A stretch of 64,000 nucleotides of DNA from the NCBI GenBank assembly GCA_040081715.1, contig JBEBFY010000015.1, forward strand, positions 27,800-91,799, written 5' to 3'. The notes under the pieces are model-generated. The model was not told the origin of the DNA. It saw only the letters and a list, made by a program, of their open reading frames with translations, and did not search any database. Within the stretch, counting starts at the first letter, position 1, and each line of letters opens with the position of its first letter. Positions 18,901-27,900 of the stretch are shown here, one piece after another. Source of the stretch: CANKJK01 sp040081715 (lineage in GTDB: Bacteria; Acidobacteriota; Vicinamibacteria; Vicinamibacterales; UBA2999). The position numbers and the translations under genes were made by a program.

Positions 18901-19233
18901 ATGGCCTCCGGCACGAAGTTTCCCTCCTGGATTCGGCACTCGGGTGCCGGCCTGGAACTGGCCGGGGCCACCGCAGGGCTTGCCCTGACCGGCTACTGGG
19001 TCGACGGTAAGTTCGGCACACGGCCGTGGGGCCTGCTGGTGGGTGTGTTTATCGGGATCGTGGGCGGCCTCTATAACCTGGTCCGGGATTCCATGCTGGC
19101 GGCGCGGGAAGCGCAGCGCGAGGACGCGTCGTCCGGAGCGTCGTCTGGAGCGCAGTCCGGAGCGCAGTCCGGACTGCCGGAAAGCGGGCAAGGGCCGGCC
19201 GTAAAGGCCGTGAAGAGTCAGGTAGGGAAGTGA
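18901..19233 (+). CDS. atpZ: AtpZ/AtpI-like assembly protein of F-type ATPase
   Basis: A 110-residue protein with two hydrophobic segments (AGLELAGATAGLALTGYWVD and GLLVGVFIGIVGGLYNLV), the layout of the AtpZ family (PF09527) found before atpB. Members help c-ring assembly or Mg2+ supply. The cytoplasmic tail after residue ~75 contains four copies of a 12-base tandem repeat. The ATG at 18901 is preferred, since upstream residues are Cys/His-rich and unlike the family. The stop overlaps the next start (GTGA). Confidence 0.75.
   Translation: MASGTKFPSWIRHSGAGLELAGATAGLALTGYWVDGKFGTRPWGLLVGVFIGIVGGLYNLVRDSMLAAREAQREDASSGASSGAQSGAQSGLPESGQGPAVKAVKSQVGK
19126..19173 (+). repeat. Four 12-base tandem repeats inside atpZ
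   Basis: GCGTCGTCCGGA, GCGTCGTCTGGA, then two copies of GCGCAGTCCGGA, coding ASSG/ASSG/AQSG/AQSG. Being in multiples of three bases, copy changes would alter tail length without breaking the frame. Confidence 0.85.
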
Positions 19234-19607
19234 CACCGCAGGGTACGCGGTTCGCCTGGTTTCTCGGAATGGCTGCGGCGCTCTCGCTGGTGATGTGCGC
19301 CGTCGGGTGGGTGCCGACCAGCAGGCTTGCCGGGCCGGATGGCATCCTCGCGATGGTGCTGGGATGCGGGATCGGATTGGCGGCCGCCGCTGCGGCCGGG
19401 GCGTTTCTGGCCACGATGGCCGCGGAAACGCCCGAAGCCAGGATGCAGCGGGCATTTCTGGCGATGTTCGTGCGGCTCGTGGTGGCGCTCCTGCTGGGGA
19501 CGGCAGCCGTCCTCAGTGGTGAGGTGGCACGACAGCCCCTCCTGGTCTGGATCGCGGTGGCCTATGTGGTGCTGCTGCCGCTGGAAGTGAGACTCGCAAT
19601 CGTATGA
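19230..19607 (+). CDS. atpI: ATP synthase protein I (Fo accessory subunit)
   Basis: A 125-residue protein with four hydrophobic segments and the short basic loop ARMQRAFLAMFVRLVVALL, typical of the ATP synthase I family encoded ahead of subunit a. Sequence conservation in this family is weak, so identification rests on size, topology and position. The GTG start overlaps the atpZ stop and the stop overlaps the atpB start (ATGA). Confidence 0.7.
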   Translation: MTPQGTRFAWFLGMAAALSLVMCAVGWVPTSRLAGPDGILAMVLGCGIGLAAAAAAGAFLATMAAETPEARMQRAFLAMFVRLVVALLLGTAAVLSGEVARQPLLVWIAVAYVVLLPLEVRLAIV

Positions 19608-20689
19608 GACAGGAACCGACGGGACACGAGGAAGCCGGACACGGCGCGGAGGCCCATGAGGGCGCAGTGCCGGCGGCGACCGGTCACGTGGACGCCGCCC
19701 AGGATGCGGCGGATCACGCGGCGCAGGGGCACGACGACGCAGCCCATGCTGGTGCGCCGCATGCCGACACACACGATGCCGCCCACGACGCTGCGGCCTC
19801 GCACGGCGGCGGTGGCGGTCATGCCGAGAGCCCGCTCTCGCACGTGGTGCAGCACCCACTCATCCAGCAGACGGCCGACTACGGCATCCTGACGCCCGAA
19901 GGAAAGATCACCGTCTTCTCCGACCAGATCGCCATGATCGCGCTGGCCGGCGTGCTCCTCGTTGCGCTGGTGCCGATGATCGCGAAACGCCGTCGGAAGG
20001 CCGCCGGCGTGGACGCGATGGTGCCCACAGGGTCGCTGAACGGCCTGGAGTTCCTCTGCCAGTACATCCGCGAGGAAATGGTGAAACCGGCCCTCGGCGA
20101 GCACACGGACCGCTTCATCAAGTACATCTGGAGCCTCTTCTTCTTCCTGCTGACGGTGAACATCCTGGGCCTGCTCCCGATTCCCGTCATCTCGGCCCTC
20201 TTCGGTACGCACCTGGGCGGCGCCGCCACTGGCAATATCTGGATGACCGGCACCCTCGCCGTCGTCACGATGGGAATGATGGTCGTCAACGGGCTTCGGC
20301 TCGGTGGCAAGTCCTACCTCGCGCACTTCTGTCCGGGCCCGATTGCGATGGCGCCTCTGCTGGTGCCGGTCGAGATCATCGGTCTGGTGGCGAAGGTGTT
20401 CGCACTGGCCGTACGTCTGTTCGCCAACATGATTGCCGGCCACATCCTCCTGGCCGTGCTGCTCTCGTTCATCATGATGGCCGGCGCACAGAGCGCGGGC
20501 CTGGGGTACGGCGTGGGTGTGCTGGTGGTAGCCGGCAGCGTGGCGATTAACCTCCTGGAACTGTTCGTGGCGTTCCTGCAGGCCTTCATCTTCACGTTCC
20601 TGACCACGCTCTTTATCGGGATGTCGGTCGTCTTCCACCACGACGACCACGGTGGCGAACAGGGCCACCACGAAGCTGCGGCGCACTAG
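19604..20689 (+). CDS. atpB: F-type ATP synthase subunit a with His-rich N-terminal extension
   Basis: The stator channel subunit of Fo, 361 residues. The helix carrying the essential arginine reads FALAVRLFANMIAGH; LWSLFFFLLTVNILGLLPI is also family-typical. The first ~75 residues are an unusual hydrophilic extension with about a dozen His among Ala, Asp, Glu and Gly, and the family-like sequence begins only around SPLSHVVQHPLI. It resembles the His-rich segments of NuoL in this window. ATG at 19604 overlaps the atpI stop. Confidence 0.94.
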   Translation: MRQEPTGHEEAGHGAEAHEGAVPAATGHVDAAQDAADHAAQGHDDAAHAGAPHADTHDAAHDAAASHGGGGGHAESPLSHVVQHPLIQQTADYGILTPEGKITVFSDQIAMIALAGVLLVALVPMIAKRRRKAAGVDAMVPTGSLNGLEFLCQYIREEMVKPALGEHTDRFIKYIWSLFFFLLTVNILGLLPIPVISALFGTHLGGAATGNIWMTGTLAVVTMGMMVVNGLRLGGKSYLAHFCPGPIAMAPLLVPVEIIGLVAKVFALAVRLFANMIAGHILLAVLLSFIMMAGAQSAGLGYGVGVLVVAGSVAINLLELFVAFLQAFIFTFLTTLFIGMSVVFHHDDHGGEQGHHEAAAH

Positions 20690-20821
20690 GAGCGTTGGCT
20701 CCAGGCGCCGGGTTGCCATGCCCGCAAGGTTCGGGGCGAATGCGGGCCGTGAGGCGTGACTGCGATGGCGAGTAACAAGCGCTGCTCCCCGGGCGGCGAC
20801 AACAGAGGAAGGACAGTGCAC

Positions 20822-21166
20822 ATGGATCGCAAGCAGGTTGTTCGTACGGTGTTCGGGTTTGCCGCGGTGGGTCTTGCCGTGATGGCGATGCCGTCGGTGG
20901 CGTTTGCGCAGGAAGCGGCCGAGAATGGCACGTTCCTGACCAGCAACGGCGCGGCGTGGATGGGCGGGGCGATTGGCGCCGGCCTGGCCATCATGGGCGG
21001 CGCGGCCGGCATCGGCCGTATCGGCGGCTCGGCGGTGGAGTCGATGGCGCGGCAGCCCGGTGCGGCCGGTCAGATCTCCACGGCCATGATCATCACCGCG
21101 GCCATGATCGAAGGCGCGACGCTGTTTGCGGTCGTCGTCGGCATGCTCGCCGTACTGAAGGCGTAA
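20822..21166 (+). CDS. atpE: F-type ATP synthase subunit c with signal-like N-terminus
   Basis: A 114-residue proteolipid that forms the rotor ring. The N-terminal ~32 residues look like a signal peptide (FGFAAVGLAVMAMPSVAFAQ), so the mature protein would be ~80 residues, the normal size. Helix 1 is GAGLAIMGGAAGIGRIGG, the polar loop is ARQPGA, and the ion-binding Glu is in AAMIEGATLFAVVVG. Glu is followed by Gly-Ala and helix 1 lacks the Gln of sodium-type rings, which suggests proton specificity. A strong ribosome site (AGAGGAAGGA, 20804-20813) precedes the ATG, after a 132-base gap from atpB with no other gene. Confidence 0.95.
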   Translation: MDRKQVVRTVFGFAAVGLAVMAMPSVAFAQEAAENGTFLTSNGAAWMGGAIGAGLAIMGGAAGIGRIGGSAVESMARQPGAAGQISTAMIITAAMIEGATLFAVVVGMLAVLKA

Positions 21167-21173
21167 GAGCCTT

Positions 21174-21752
21174 ATGAAACAGCGAGTGCTGGCGGCGCTG
21201 CTCGTCCTGAGCGCGCTCCCGGCGTACGCCTCAGAGGCGGCGCCGGAAGCTGGCCTCAGCCCGTTTGCCGGCGACCTCGGGAATGCCATCTGGACCCTCG
21301 GTATCTTCCTGATCGTCGTGCTGGTGCTCGGGAAGTTCGCGTGGGGTCCCGTACTCGGCATGCTCAAGGAGCGCGAGGACTTCATCCGGAAGTCCCTGCA
21401 CGACGCCAAGCGGGACCGCGATGAGGCGGAAGCCAGGCTGAAGGAGTACACGGCCCAACTGCAGGCTGCCCGGTCGGAGGCCGCCTCGCTCGTCGAGGAT
21501 GCCCGCCGCGATTCCGAGCGCCTGCGCGAGGAACTGCGGTCCAAGGCGAAGGCCGAGGCCGACACCATCCTGAAGAACGCCGAACGGCAGATTCAACTGG
21601 AGACCGGCCGGGCGCTGGCGCAGATCCGCACCGAGGCGGTTGACCTCTCGGTGATGATCGCCTCGAAGCTCATCGGCCGTAACCTGACCAAGGCGGACAA
21701 CGAGCGGTTGATCGAGGACGCGCTCAAACAGGTCGAGGCCAGGCATCAGTAA
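21174..21752 (+). CDS. atpF: F-type ATP synthase subunit b
   Basis: The peripheral-stalk subunit, 192 residues. A signal-like N-terminus (AALLVLSALPAYASEAAPEA) is followed by one membrane helix (TLGIFLIVVLVLGKFAWGPV), then a long charged coiled coil from ~residue 60 (LKEREDFIRKSLHDAKRDRD onward), and a C-terminal F1-docking part. It is the last gene of the cluster: atpH, A, G, D and C do not follow; a terminator and an opposite-strand gene do. Confidence 0.93.
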   Translation: MKQRVLAALLVLSALPAYASEAAPEAGLSPFAGDLGNAIWTLGIFLIVVLVLGKFAWGPVLGMLKEREDFIRKSLHDAKRDRDEAEARLKEYTAQLQAARSEAASLVEDARRDSERLREELRSKAKAEADTILKNAERQIQLETGRALAQIRTEAVDLSVMIASKLIGRNLTKADNERLIEDALKQVEARHQ

Positions 21753-22007
21753 GGAACACCTCTCGACGGTCTGCTGGAGTTCTCCAGGGCTCTGAATTCA
21801 AGGTTCTGGATACCTGGCAGCCGGCGAGGGGGATCTCCACACGGACCATCCGAAAGTCAGGGGTTTTTGATGGGCCGGTTCGAAGGATGAACGGGCATGC
21901 CGTTTGCTCACAGGAAGGCGTGCCGCGCCGGTCCCACGGGCGGCGGCAGACACTTCAGTGGGGATGAGCGTTGAGGAACTGACTAGGCCCCCAACGCAAT
22001 GATTGAA
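21753..22007 (+). other. Intergenic region after atpF with several inverted repeats; no gene seen
   Basis: This ~255-base stretch has no convincing reading frame. It contains small stems: CTGGAG-TT-CTCCAG near 21774, GCGTTG (21968-21973) pairing with CAACGC (21992-21997), enclosed by CTTCA (21953-21957) pairing with TGAAG (22004-22008). With the terminator immediately after, it could be a long 3' UTR or encode a small structured RNA. It matches no RNA class I can recognise. Confidence 0.3.
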
Positions 22008-22035
22008 GGCCCGGCGCGTGCGTCGGGCCGTTTTT
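22008..22035 (+). terminator. Rho-independent terminator of the atp operon
   Basis: GGCCCG pairs with CGGGCC, extended inward by a G-U and a C-G pair to an 8-bp stem with a 6-base loop, followed by GTTTTT. The T-run doubles as part of the TAA stop of the convergent gene. Confidence 0.75.
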
Positions 22036-23014
22036 AGAATCCCAGTTCCTTCAGGTAGCCACGCGCCTCGGTAGCTTCCGGGCTCTCGGCGTCCGCCGCG
22101 GATACCGCCTGGAAGTACGCCGCCGCTCCTGCCTTGTCGCCCTTCCGGAACGCAATCAGCCCGAGTTGCAAGCGTGGGCGCAGCCAGACCGGATCCATCG
22201 CCGCCGCACGCTTGAAGAGGTCCTCCGCGCCGGCGGTGTCGCCCTTGCTGAAGCGCACCTCGGCGAGGGCATAGACCATCTCGCGGCTGGCGCCCGCGAC
22301 GGCGCCGCCCGCCACCATCCGCTCTGCGTCGTCGTGGTTGCCCTTCACTAGCTGGGTGAGTGCCAACTCGATTCGGGCACGTTCGTTTCCCGGATCCGCC
22401 TGCAGCACGACCTCGAACGTGGCTAGCGCCCGGTCGAGGCTCGCCACGCGGGAAGGTCCGGCCTCCTTCGCGCCACGCTGACGCCAGGCGTCACCGATCA
22501 CCAACTGCACGGACGTCAGCGTCGGGTTCTTCGTGGCGATCTCCTGATACGCGGCAATCGCCTGATCGAACTTGCCCTCGGCCCGAAGAGCGCCGGCGGC
22601 GGCCAGTTCGTTCTCGATCTGCCGGCTGACTGCCGTGGGCGCCGGGGCCACTACCCGCGTCATCACGAATTCGAGCGGCGCATTGCCCGTTACCGAGCTA
22701 CGAACCATGGACCGACCCTGCTGCGGCATGAAGCCGGGGGCCTCTGCCACGAACGACCAGGCCCCGCCCACGAGGCCAATCATCGCGAAACGGCCCTTGC
22801 CGTCGCTTGTGGACGTGATCTGCGTTGGCCGGCCGTTCGGGTTGGCGGCCTTGATGACCGCGCCCTTGATGGGCTGACCCTCGCTGTCGACGACAATGCC
22901 GCGCACGGCGCCGCTCTGGGCAGAGGAGGTGGTTGCCACCCCGACCACCAGACACACGGCCCGAAGCCAGCCAATCCACGCCGGCCCCCGGTCACCGATT
23001 CGACGCGTTCCCAT
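22034..23014 (-). CDS. Secreted carboxypeptidase-regulatory/TPR protein
   Basis: A 326-residue exported protein. After a signal sequence (LRAVCLVVGVATTSSAQ) comes a carboxypeptidase-regulatory-like beta sandwich (GIVVDSEGQPIKGAVIKAAN, residues ~38-115), then several tetratricopeptide repeats (AIAAYQEIATKNPTLTSVQL; LATFEVVLQADPGNERARIE; AEDLFKRAAAMDPVWLRPRL; AGAAAYFQAVSAADAESPEA). This pairing is frequent in Acidobacteriota and is usually annotated only by its domains. A protein-binding periplasmic role is inferred. The ATG at 23014 is the only start that leaves the signal peptide at the N-terminus. Confidence 0.82.
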   Translation of the reverse strand: MGTRRIGDRGPAWIGWLRAVCLVVGVATTSSAQSGAVRGIVVDSEGQPIKGAVIKAANPNGRPTQITSTSDGKGRFAMIGLVGGAWSFVAEAPGFMPQQGRSMVRSSVTGNAPLEFVMTRVVAPAPTAVSRQIENELAAAGALRAEGKFDQAIAAYQEIATKNPTLTSVQLVIGDAWRQRGAKEAGPSRVASLDRALATFEVVLQADPGNERARIELALTQLVKGNHDDAERMVAGGAVAGASREMVYALAEVRFSKGDTAGAEDLFKRAAAMDPVWLRPRLQLGLIAFRKGDKAGAAAYFQAVSAADAESPEATEARGYLKELGF

Positions 23015-23104
23015 AGCGGCAAGTTCTAACACGACCCCGGCTCCTGTGCCATGGCAGGACGGTCGGGAGGAGTAATATCCGCCCGTTCCTGACGGGAGGC
23101 GCTG

Positions 23105-24793
23105 ATGGTGAGATTCCGATGGATGGTGGCGTGGGTGTCCGTGGTCGTCGCGCTGACCGTCGGGGCCGCGCAGGAACGTCCATTCCGTCCCGTGACGGAT
23201 CAGACGCTGGCCAGCCCCGATCCGGCCGACTGGCTGGCCTGGCGCGGGACCACGCGCTCCCAGGGCTACAGCGCCCTTGACCAGGTCAACCGCGGCAACG
23301 TGAAGCAGCTCCAGCTTGCGTGGTCCTGGGTGATGGAGCCCGGCACGCAGGAGGCCGCCCCGTTGGTCCACGACGGCGTGATGTACCTCGGCCACCCGGG
23401 CGCGATCGTGCAGGCGCTCGATGGCGCCACAGGCGATCTGATCTGGGAGTACCGCCCGCCGGCCGGGGCTTCCGGCAAGCCTCCGCAAGGTACCGTGCGC
23501 GGCATCGCTCTCTATCAGGACCGCGTCTTCGTGAACATACCGGACGGCCGTGTTGTGGCCCTCGACGCGCGGACTGGCCGGCAGGTCTGGTCCACGCAGG
23601 TGCCCAACGCCCCGCCCGGCATGCGCTTCGGCACCGCACCACTCGTGGTGCGCGGCAAGGTCATCTCCGCCATGCAGGGCTGTGCGATCTACACCGAGCA
23701 GAAGTGCGGCATCGTGGCGCACGACGCCGTGACGGGCAAGGAGGCCTGGCGGACGCTCACCGTGCCCAGGCCCGGCGACGCCGGGTCGGACTCGTGGGGG
23801 GACCTGCCATATCTCTATCGTGCCGGCACCGAGATGTGGATTCCCGGCAGCTACGATCCCGCCCTCAACCTTGTTTACTGGTCCACAGCGCAGGCCAAGC
23901 CGTGGACGCGCGCGGCGCGAGGCACCGACGGCGACGCGCTCTACTCCAACTCCACCCTCGCACTCGACCCCGACACCGGGAAAATCGTCTGGTATCGCCA
24001 GTTTGTACCAGGGGAGTCCCACGACCTCGATGAAGCGTTCGAGAACGTACTGGTCGATGCTGGCCAGGAGCAGTTGCTCTTCAAGATGGGCAAGCTCGGC
24101 ATTCTGTGGAAGGTGGACCGCCGCACCGGAAAGATTCTGCGCGCCACGGACATGGGCTATCAGGACCTCGTGACCGTCAACGCCGACTCCGGCGCCGTGG
24201 CGTACAAACCCGGCAAGCTGACCAAAGCCGACGACATCCTTGACCAGTGCCCCAGCCACCTGGGCATCAAGAACTGGCCGTCGATGGCGTGGTCGCCCGA
24301 AACACACGCCCTCTACATCCCCATGGTGGCCAACTGCGGCAAGCAGGGCTACATCGACGTGGAGAAGAAGCCGAATGGCGGCGGGCTCGGCCGCGGCAAC
24401 GTCATGGACCCGTACCCACATCCGTCGTCGGGAGGTAATACCGGCGTGCTGGCCGCCTTCGACGTGAACGGCACGTCGCTCTGGCAGCACCGTCAGCGTG
24501 TGCCGTTTGTCTCGGCCGCCCTGGCGACGGCTGGCGGCCTTGTGTTCATCGCGGACCACAACCGGTATGTCCACGCGTTCGACAGCAAGTCCGGGAAGGT
24601 GTTGTGGCAGACACGCACTGCTACCACGGGGCACGGGTTCCCTATGACCTACATGGCCGGAGGCCGCCAGTTCGTGGCGATGCCGATCGGCATCGGCGCA
24701 CCCTTCATCGAGATGTTCGGGCCGCAGTTGGTGCCCGAGGCGACGCCGCCGCGGGCAGGGAACGCGCTCATGGTGTTCGCCTTGCCGCGCTGA
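23105..24793 (+). CDS. Exported PQQ-dependent dehydrogenase (methanol/ethanol-type propeller)
   Basis: A 562-residue periplasmic quinoprotein with signal peptide. The propeller blades show repeated tryptophan-docking motifs: ALDGATGDLIWEY, ALDARTGRQVWST, AHDAVTGKEAWRT, ALDPDTGKIVWYRQ, AFDSKSGKVLWQT. The first conserved segment is WLAWRGTTRSQGYSALDQVN, typical of PQQ alcohol/glucose dehydrogenases. There is no cytochrome domain, so electrons probably leave to a separate cytochrome, and candidates lie downstream (27901-29510). Substrate is not readable. GGGAGG precedes the ATG at 23105 by five bases. Confidence 0.85.
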   Translation: MVRFRWMVAWVSVVVALTVGAAQERPFRPVTDQTLASPDPADWLAWRGTTRSQGYSALDQVNRGNVKQLQLAWSWVMEPGTQEAAPLVHDGVMYLGHPGAIVQALDGATGDLIWEYRPPAGASGKPPQGTVRGIALYQDRVFVNIPDGRVVALDARTGRQVWSTQVPNAPPGMRFGTAPLVVRGKVISAMQGCAIYTEQKCGIVAHDAVTGKEAWRTLTVPRPGDAGSDSWGDLPYLYRAGTEMWIPGSYDPALNLVYWSTAQAKPWTRAARGTDGDALYSNSTLALDPDTGKIVWYRQFVPGESHDLDEAFENVLVDAGQEQLLFKMGKLGILWKVDRRTGKILRATDMGYQDLVTVNADSGAVAYKPGKLTKADDILDQCPSHLGIKNWPSMAWSPETHALYIPMVANCGKQGYIDVEKKPNGGGLGRGNVMDPYPHPSSGGNTGVLAAFDVNGTSLWQHRQRVPFVSAALATAGGLVFIADHNRYVHAFDSKSGKVLWQTRTATTGHGFPMTYMAGGRQFVAMPIGIGAPFIEMFGPQLVPEATPPRAGNALMVFALPR

Positions 24794-24911
24794 GGCCCCC
24801 ATGCGTACCCCGTTTGGGCCTTTACAACTCCACTCCCCCTGGAAGACACTCAGCCCCCGAGGTCGCCGTTCGTACCTCATCCGGGAAGACTTTGTTCGAA
24901 AGGGGAGGCTA

Positions 24912-27890
24912 ATGAGACTTGTGAAGGTCCGGTGGTTCCTGGCGCTCGCGTTGCTGCTCACGCCGCTGTGTGCCTACGCACAGACATCGGGTTCGATTGC
25001 GGGTGAAGTCAAGGACGCTACGGGCGGCGTGCTCCCTGGCGTTACGGTGGAAGTTGCCAGCCCGGCGCTGATTGAGAAGGTGAGAAGCGCCGTTTCCGAC
25101 GGTTCGGGCCTGTACAAGATCACCGACCTCAGGCCGGGCACCTACAGCGTCACGTTCAGTCTGGCGGGTTTTTCCACGGTCAAGCGCGAGGGCATCGATC
25201 TGTCCGCCGGCTTCACCGCGAACATCACGGCGGAGATGAAGGTCGGCTCGATGGAGGAGACGATCGTCGTCTCTGGCCAGGCGCCGGTCGTGGACGTGCA
25301 GAACGTCCGCGAGCAGCGCGTACTCACGCGCGACATCATCGACGCGATCCCCACGGCGAAGTCCATCGCCAACCTCGCCGTCCTCATCCCCGGCATGAAC
25401 GTGCTGGGTGCGACGACGGCGGGACAGGACGTCGGCGGTAGCTCGGGCGAGGGTTTCCAGGGCCTGACCATCCACGGCGGGCGCCGCAACGACCAGCAGA
25501 CGCTGCTCGATGGCATGTCGGTCGCGATGGTGCAGGCCTTCGCGGGCAGCATCGGGGCCACCACCCTGGGCGACCAGACGATCGAGCAGACGATTCTCTC
25601 GGTCAGCGGGCACTCGGCCGAGTGGGAGACCGGCGGCGTCGTGGCCAACATGCTGCCGAAGCAGGGCGGCAACAAGTTCGGCGGCGGCTTCTTCGCCAAC
25701 ATCGCCAACGAGTCGACGCAGTCGAACAACTACACCGATGAGCTGAAGGCCCGCGGGCTGACGGCGGCCCTGCCCACGAAGGAAATCCGCGACATCAACC
25801 CGTCGTTCGGCGGTCCCTTGAAGAAGGACAAGCTCTGGTTCTTCACCGCCTACCGCGACGTGCGGGTCGCCAACTATACGAACCAGAGCACCCGGGCGCC
25901 GAACCTCAACCCCACCGGCTTCACCTACGTGCCCGACCTCTCTGTGCGTCCGTACCAGGACCAGATCACCAAGGACGGGGTCGGACGCGTGACGTGGCAG
26001 TTGACCCCGAAGAACAAGCTGGCGGTGATGTTCGACTGGAACGACAAGATGGAGTACCGGACGCTCTCCGGCCAGCTCGCCGACGAGGCCAACTACATCC
26101 AGAACTTCCACAGCAACATCATTCAGACGACCTACTCTGCCCCGCTGACCAACCGGTTTCTCGTGGAGGCCGGGATGTCGCTGACCGACGTGCTGCACAC
26201 CATCGTGCCGAGGCCTGGCGCCATCGGACCGACGGCGCTCGAGAGCACGACCGGCCAGCGTATCCGCGCCGTTGTCTACGGCGCCGCGCAGAGCCCGCAG
26301 GTGTATCGCGATGAGGATCAGCGTAACGACGTCTACCGCGTTGCGCTGTCCTACGTGACGGGCTCCCATGGCTTCAAGTTCGGGTTCCAGCAACAGAACG
26401 CCTTCCTGAGCCCCTTGTACGAGGCTCCGGCGGACTACGAGCTGACCCTGGTGCGCGGCGTGCCCAATTCGGTCACCTTCCTCCCGACCCCGTTCCGGCT
26501 GACCAACTACGCCTACAAGTCCAGCGCCTTCGCGCAGGACCAGTGGAGCGTGAACCGGGTGACCATGAACCTGGGCGTCCGGTGGGACCGGCTCGGGACG
26601 CGGTATCCGGACTACGACCTCAAGGCGACGAACCTGCTGCCCGCCCGCCAGTTCTCTGGCGCGCACGTGTTCAAGTGGAACGACTTCTCACCGCGCCTCG
26701 GTGCTTCCTGGGACGTGTTCGGCAACGGCAAGACGGCCGTGAAGGTGGCCATGTCCCGGTACGTGCTGCAGGAGACGATGGACCTGACCCGCGTCGTGGA
26801 CCCGACCACCTCATCGGCTGGCACGCTTACCCGCACCTTCGCCGACGCGAACGGTGACTTCGTGCCGCAGGGCGACCCGCTGAACCCCGCCGCGAACGGC
26901 GAACTGGGCCCGAGCCCGAACCAGAACTTCGGCAGACTGGTCCGGACGCTGACCTACGACCCGAAGTGGGCCGAGGGGGTCGGGGTCCGGACCTACAACT
27001 GGGAGTTCTCCACCGGCATCCAGCAGGAGGTGCGGTCCGGGATGTCGGCCAACGTTGCCTTTTACCGCCGGCACTACGGAAACTTCACGGTGACAGACAA
27101 CACGCTGGTCTCCGCCGAGAACTTCGACCCGTTCTGCATCACCGCCCCCAGCAACTCGCGGCTGCCGAATGGCGGCGGGCAGCAGATCTGCGGAATGCGC
27201 GACCTGAATCCGTCCAGCCTTGGCCGTCTGCAGAACCTGGGCACACTTGCGAACGACTACGGCAAGCAGGTTGAAACGTGGCAGGGCGTGGACATGGCTC
27301 TGAACACCCGCCTGAAGAACAAGGCGACGCTGCAGGGTGGCTTCAGCTTCGGGCGGTCGCTCACGGACAACTGTGAGATCTTTAAGGCCGTGCCCGAAGC
27401 GGGCACGACCGGAATCGCTTCGCCCCTGGGCGGACCCTACTGCCGCCAACTGCAGCCGTACCAGAAGCAGGTAAAGGTCCTCGGGTCGTATAACCTTCCG
27501 TGGGCACTGGTGGTCTCCGGCACCTTCCAGAGCGTGCCAGGCGCCGTGGTTTCGGCGAACGCGGTCGCGAATAATACGCAGATCGCGCCCTCGCTCGGGC
27601 GGAACCTCTCCGCCGGCGCTACGGCGACGACGACCATCAATCTGATCTCACCCAACACGGTGTATGGGGACCGGATCAATCAGATCGACATGCGCTTCAC
27701 CCGCGTATTCAAGATCCGGACGGCCTCGATCCGGACGATGCTGGACCTGTATAACTTGGCCAACCGGAGCACGGTCGTGTCGTGGAACAACACCTACGGC
27801 GCGCTCGCCGGTGGCGGCGCGACCTGGTTGACCCCGCTCGGGATCCTCCCGGCGCGCCTCATTAAACTTGGAGTGCAGCTCGACTTCTAG
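24912..27890 (+). CDS. Oar-like TonB-dependent outer-membrane protein
   Basis: A 992-residue outer-membrane protein. Signal peptide (FLALALLLTPLCAYAQ), then a carboxypeptidase-regulatory sandwich (GSIAGEVKDATGGVLPGVTV, ~residues 26-110), a plug domain (ETIVVSGQAPVVDVQNVREQ through LLDGMSVAMV) and a long beta-barrel ending in aromatic LGVQLDF, the outer-membrane insertion signal. These proteins import bulky substrates or act in surface structure. AGGGGAGG lies just before the ATG at 24912. Its position between a PQQ dehydrogenase and cytochromes suggests it brings in the oxidised substrate or exports its product (inference). Confidence 0.88.
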   Translation: MRLVKVRWFLALALLLTPLCAYAQTSGSIAGEVKDATGGVLPGVTVEVASPALIEKVRSAVSDGSGLYKITDLRPGTYSVTFSLAGFSTVKREGIDLSAGFTANITAEMKVGSMEETIVVSGQAPVVDVQNVREQRVLTRDIIDAIPTAKSIANLAVLIPGMNVLGATTAGQDVGGSSGEGFQGLTIHGGRRNDQQTLLDGMSVAMVQAFAGSIGATTLGDQTIEQTILSVSGHSAEWETGGVVANMLPKQGGNKFGGGFFANIANESTQSNNYTDELKARGLTAALPTKEIRDINPSFGGPLKKDKLWFFTAYRDVRVANYTNQSTRAPNLNPTGFTYVPDLSVRPYQDQITKDGVGRVTWQLTPKNKLAVMFDWNDKMEYRTLSGQLADEANYIQNFHSNIIQTTYSAPLTNRFLVEAGMSLTDVLHTIVPRPGAIGPTALESTTGQRIRAVVYGAAQSPQVYRDEDQRNDVYRVALSYVTGSHGFKFGFQQQNAFLSPLYEAPADYELTLVRGVPNSVTFLPTPFRLTNYAYKSSAFAQDQWSVNRVTMNLGVRWDRLGTRYPDYDLKATNLLPARQFSGAHVFKWNDFSPRLGASWDVFGNGKTAVKVAMSRYVLQETMDLTRVVDPTTSSAGTLTRTFADANGDFVPQGDPLNPAANGELGPSPNQNFGRLVRTLTYDPKWAEGVGVRTYNWEFSTGIQQEVRSGMSANVAFYRRHYGNFTVTDNTLVSAENFDPFCITAPSNSRLPNGGGQQICGMRDLNPSSLGRLQNLGTLANDYGKQVETWQGVDMALNTRLKNKATLQGGFSFGRSLTDNCEIFKAVPEAGTTGIASPLGGPYCRQLQPYQKQVKVLGSYNLPWALVVSGTFQSVPGAVVSANAVANNTQIAPSLGRNLSAGATATTTINLISPNTVYGDRINQIDMRFTRVFKIRTASIRTMLDLYNLANRSTVVSWNNTYGALAGGGATWLTPLGILPARLIKLGVQLDF

Positions 27891-27900
27891 GATCCACACC

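Noticed and set aside
20999..21166. Sodium-dependent ATP synthase c-ring
   Set aside because: The ion-binding Glu is followed by Gly-Ala rather than Ser/Thr, and helix 1 has no Gln at the ligand position, which fits a proton type.
21753..22007. tmRNA, 6S, RNase P or SRP RNA gene after atpF
   Set aside because: None of the conserved core sequences of these RNAs can be found; only generic stems are present.
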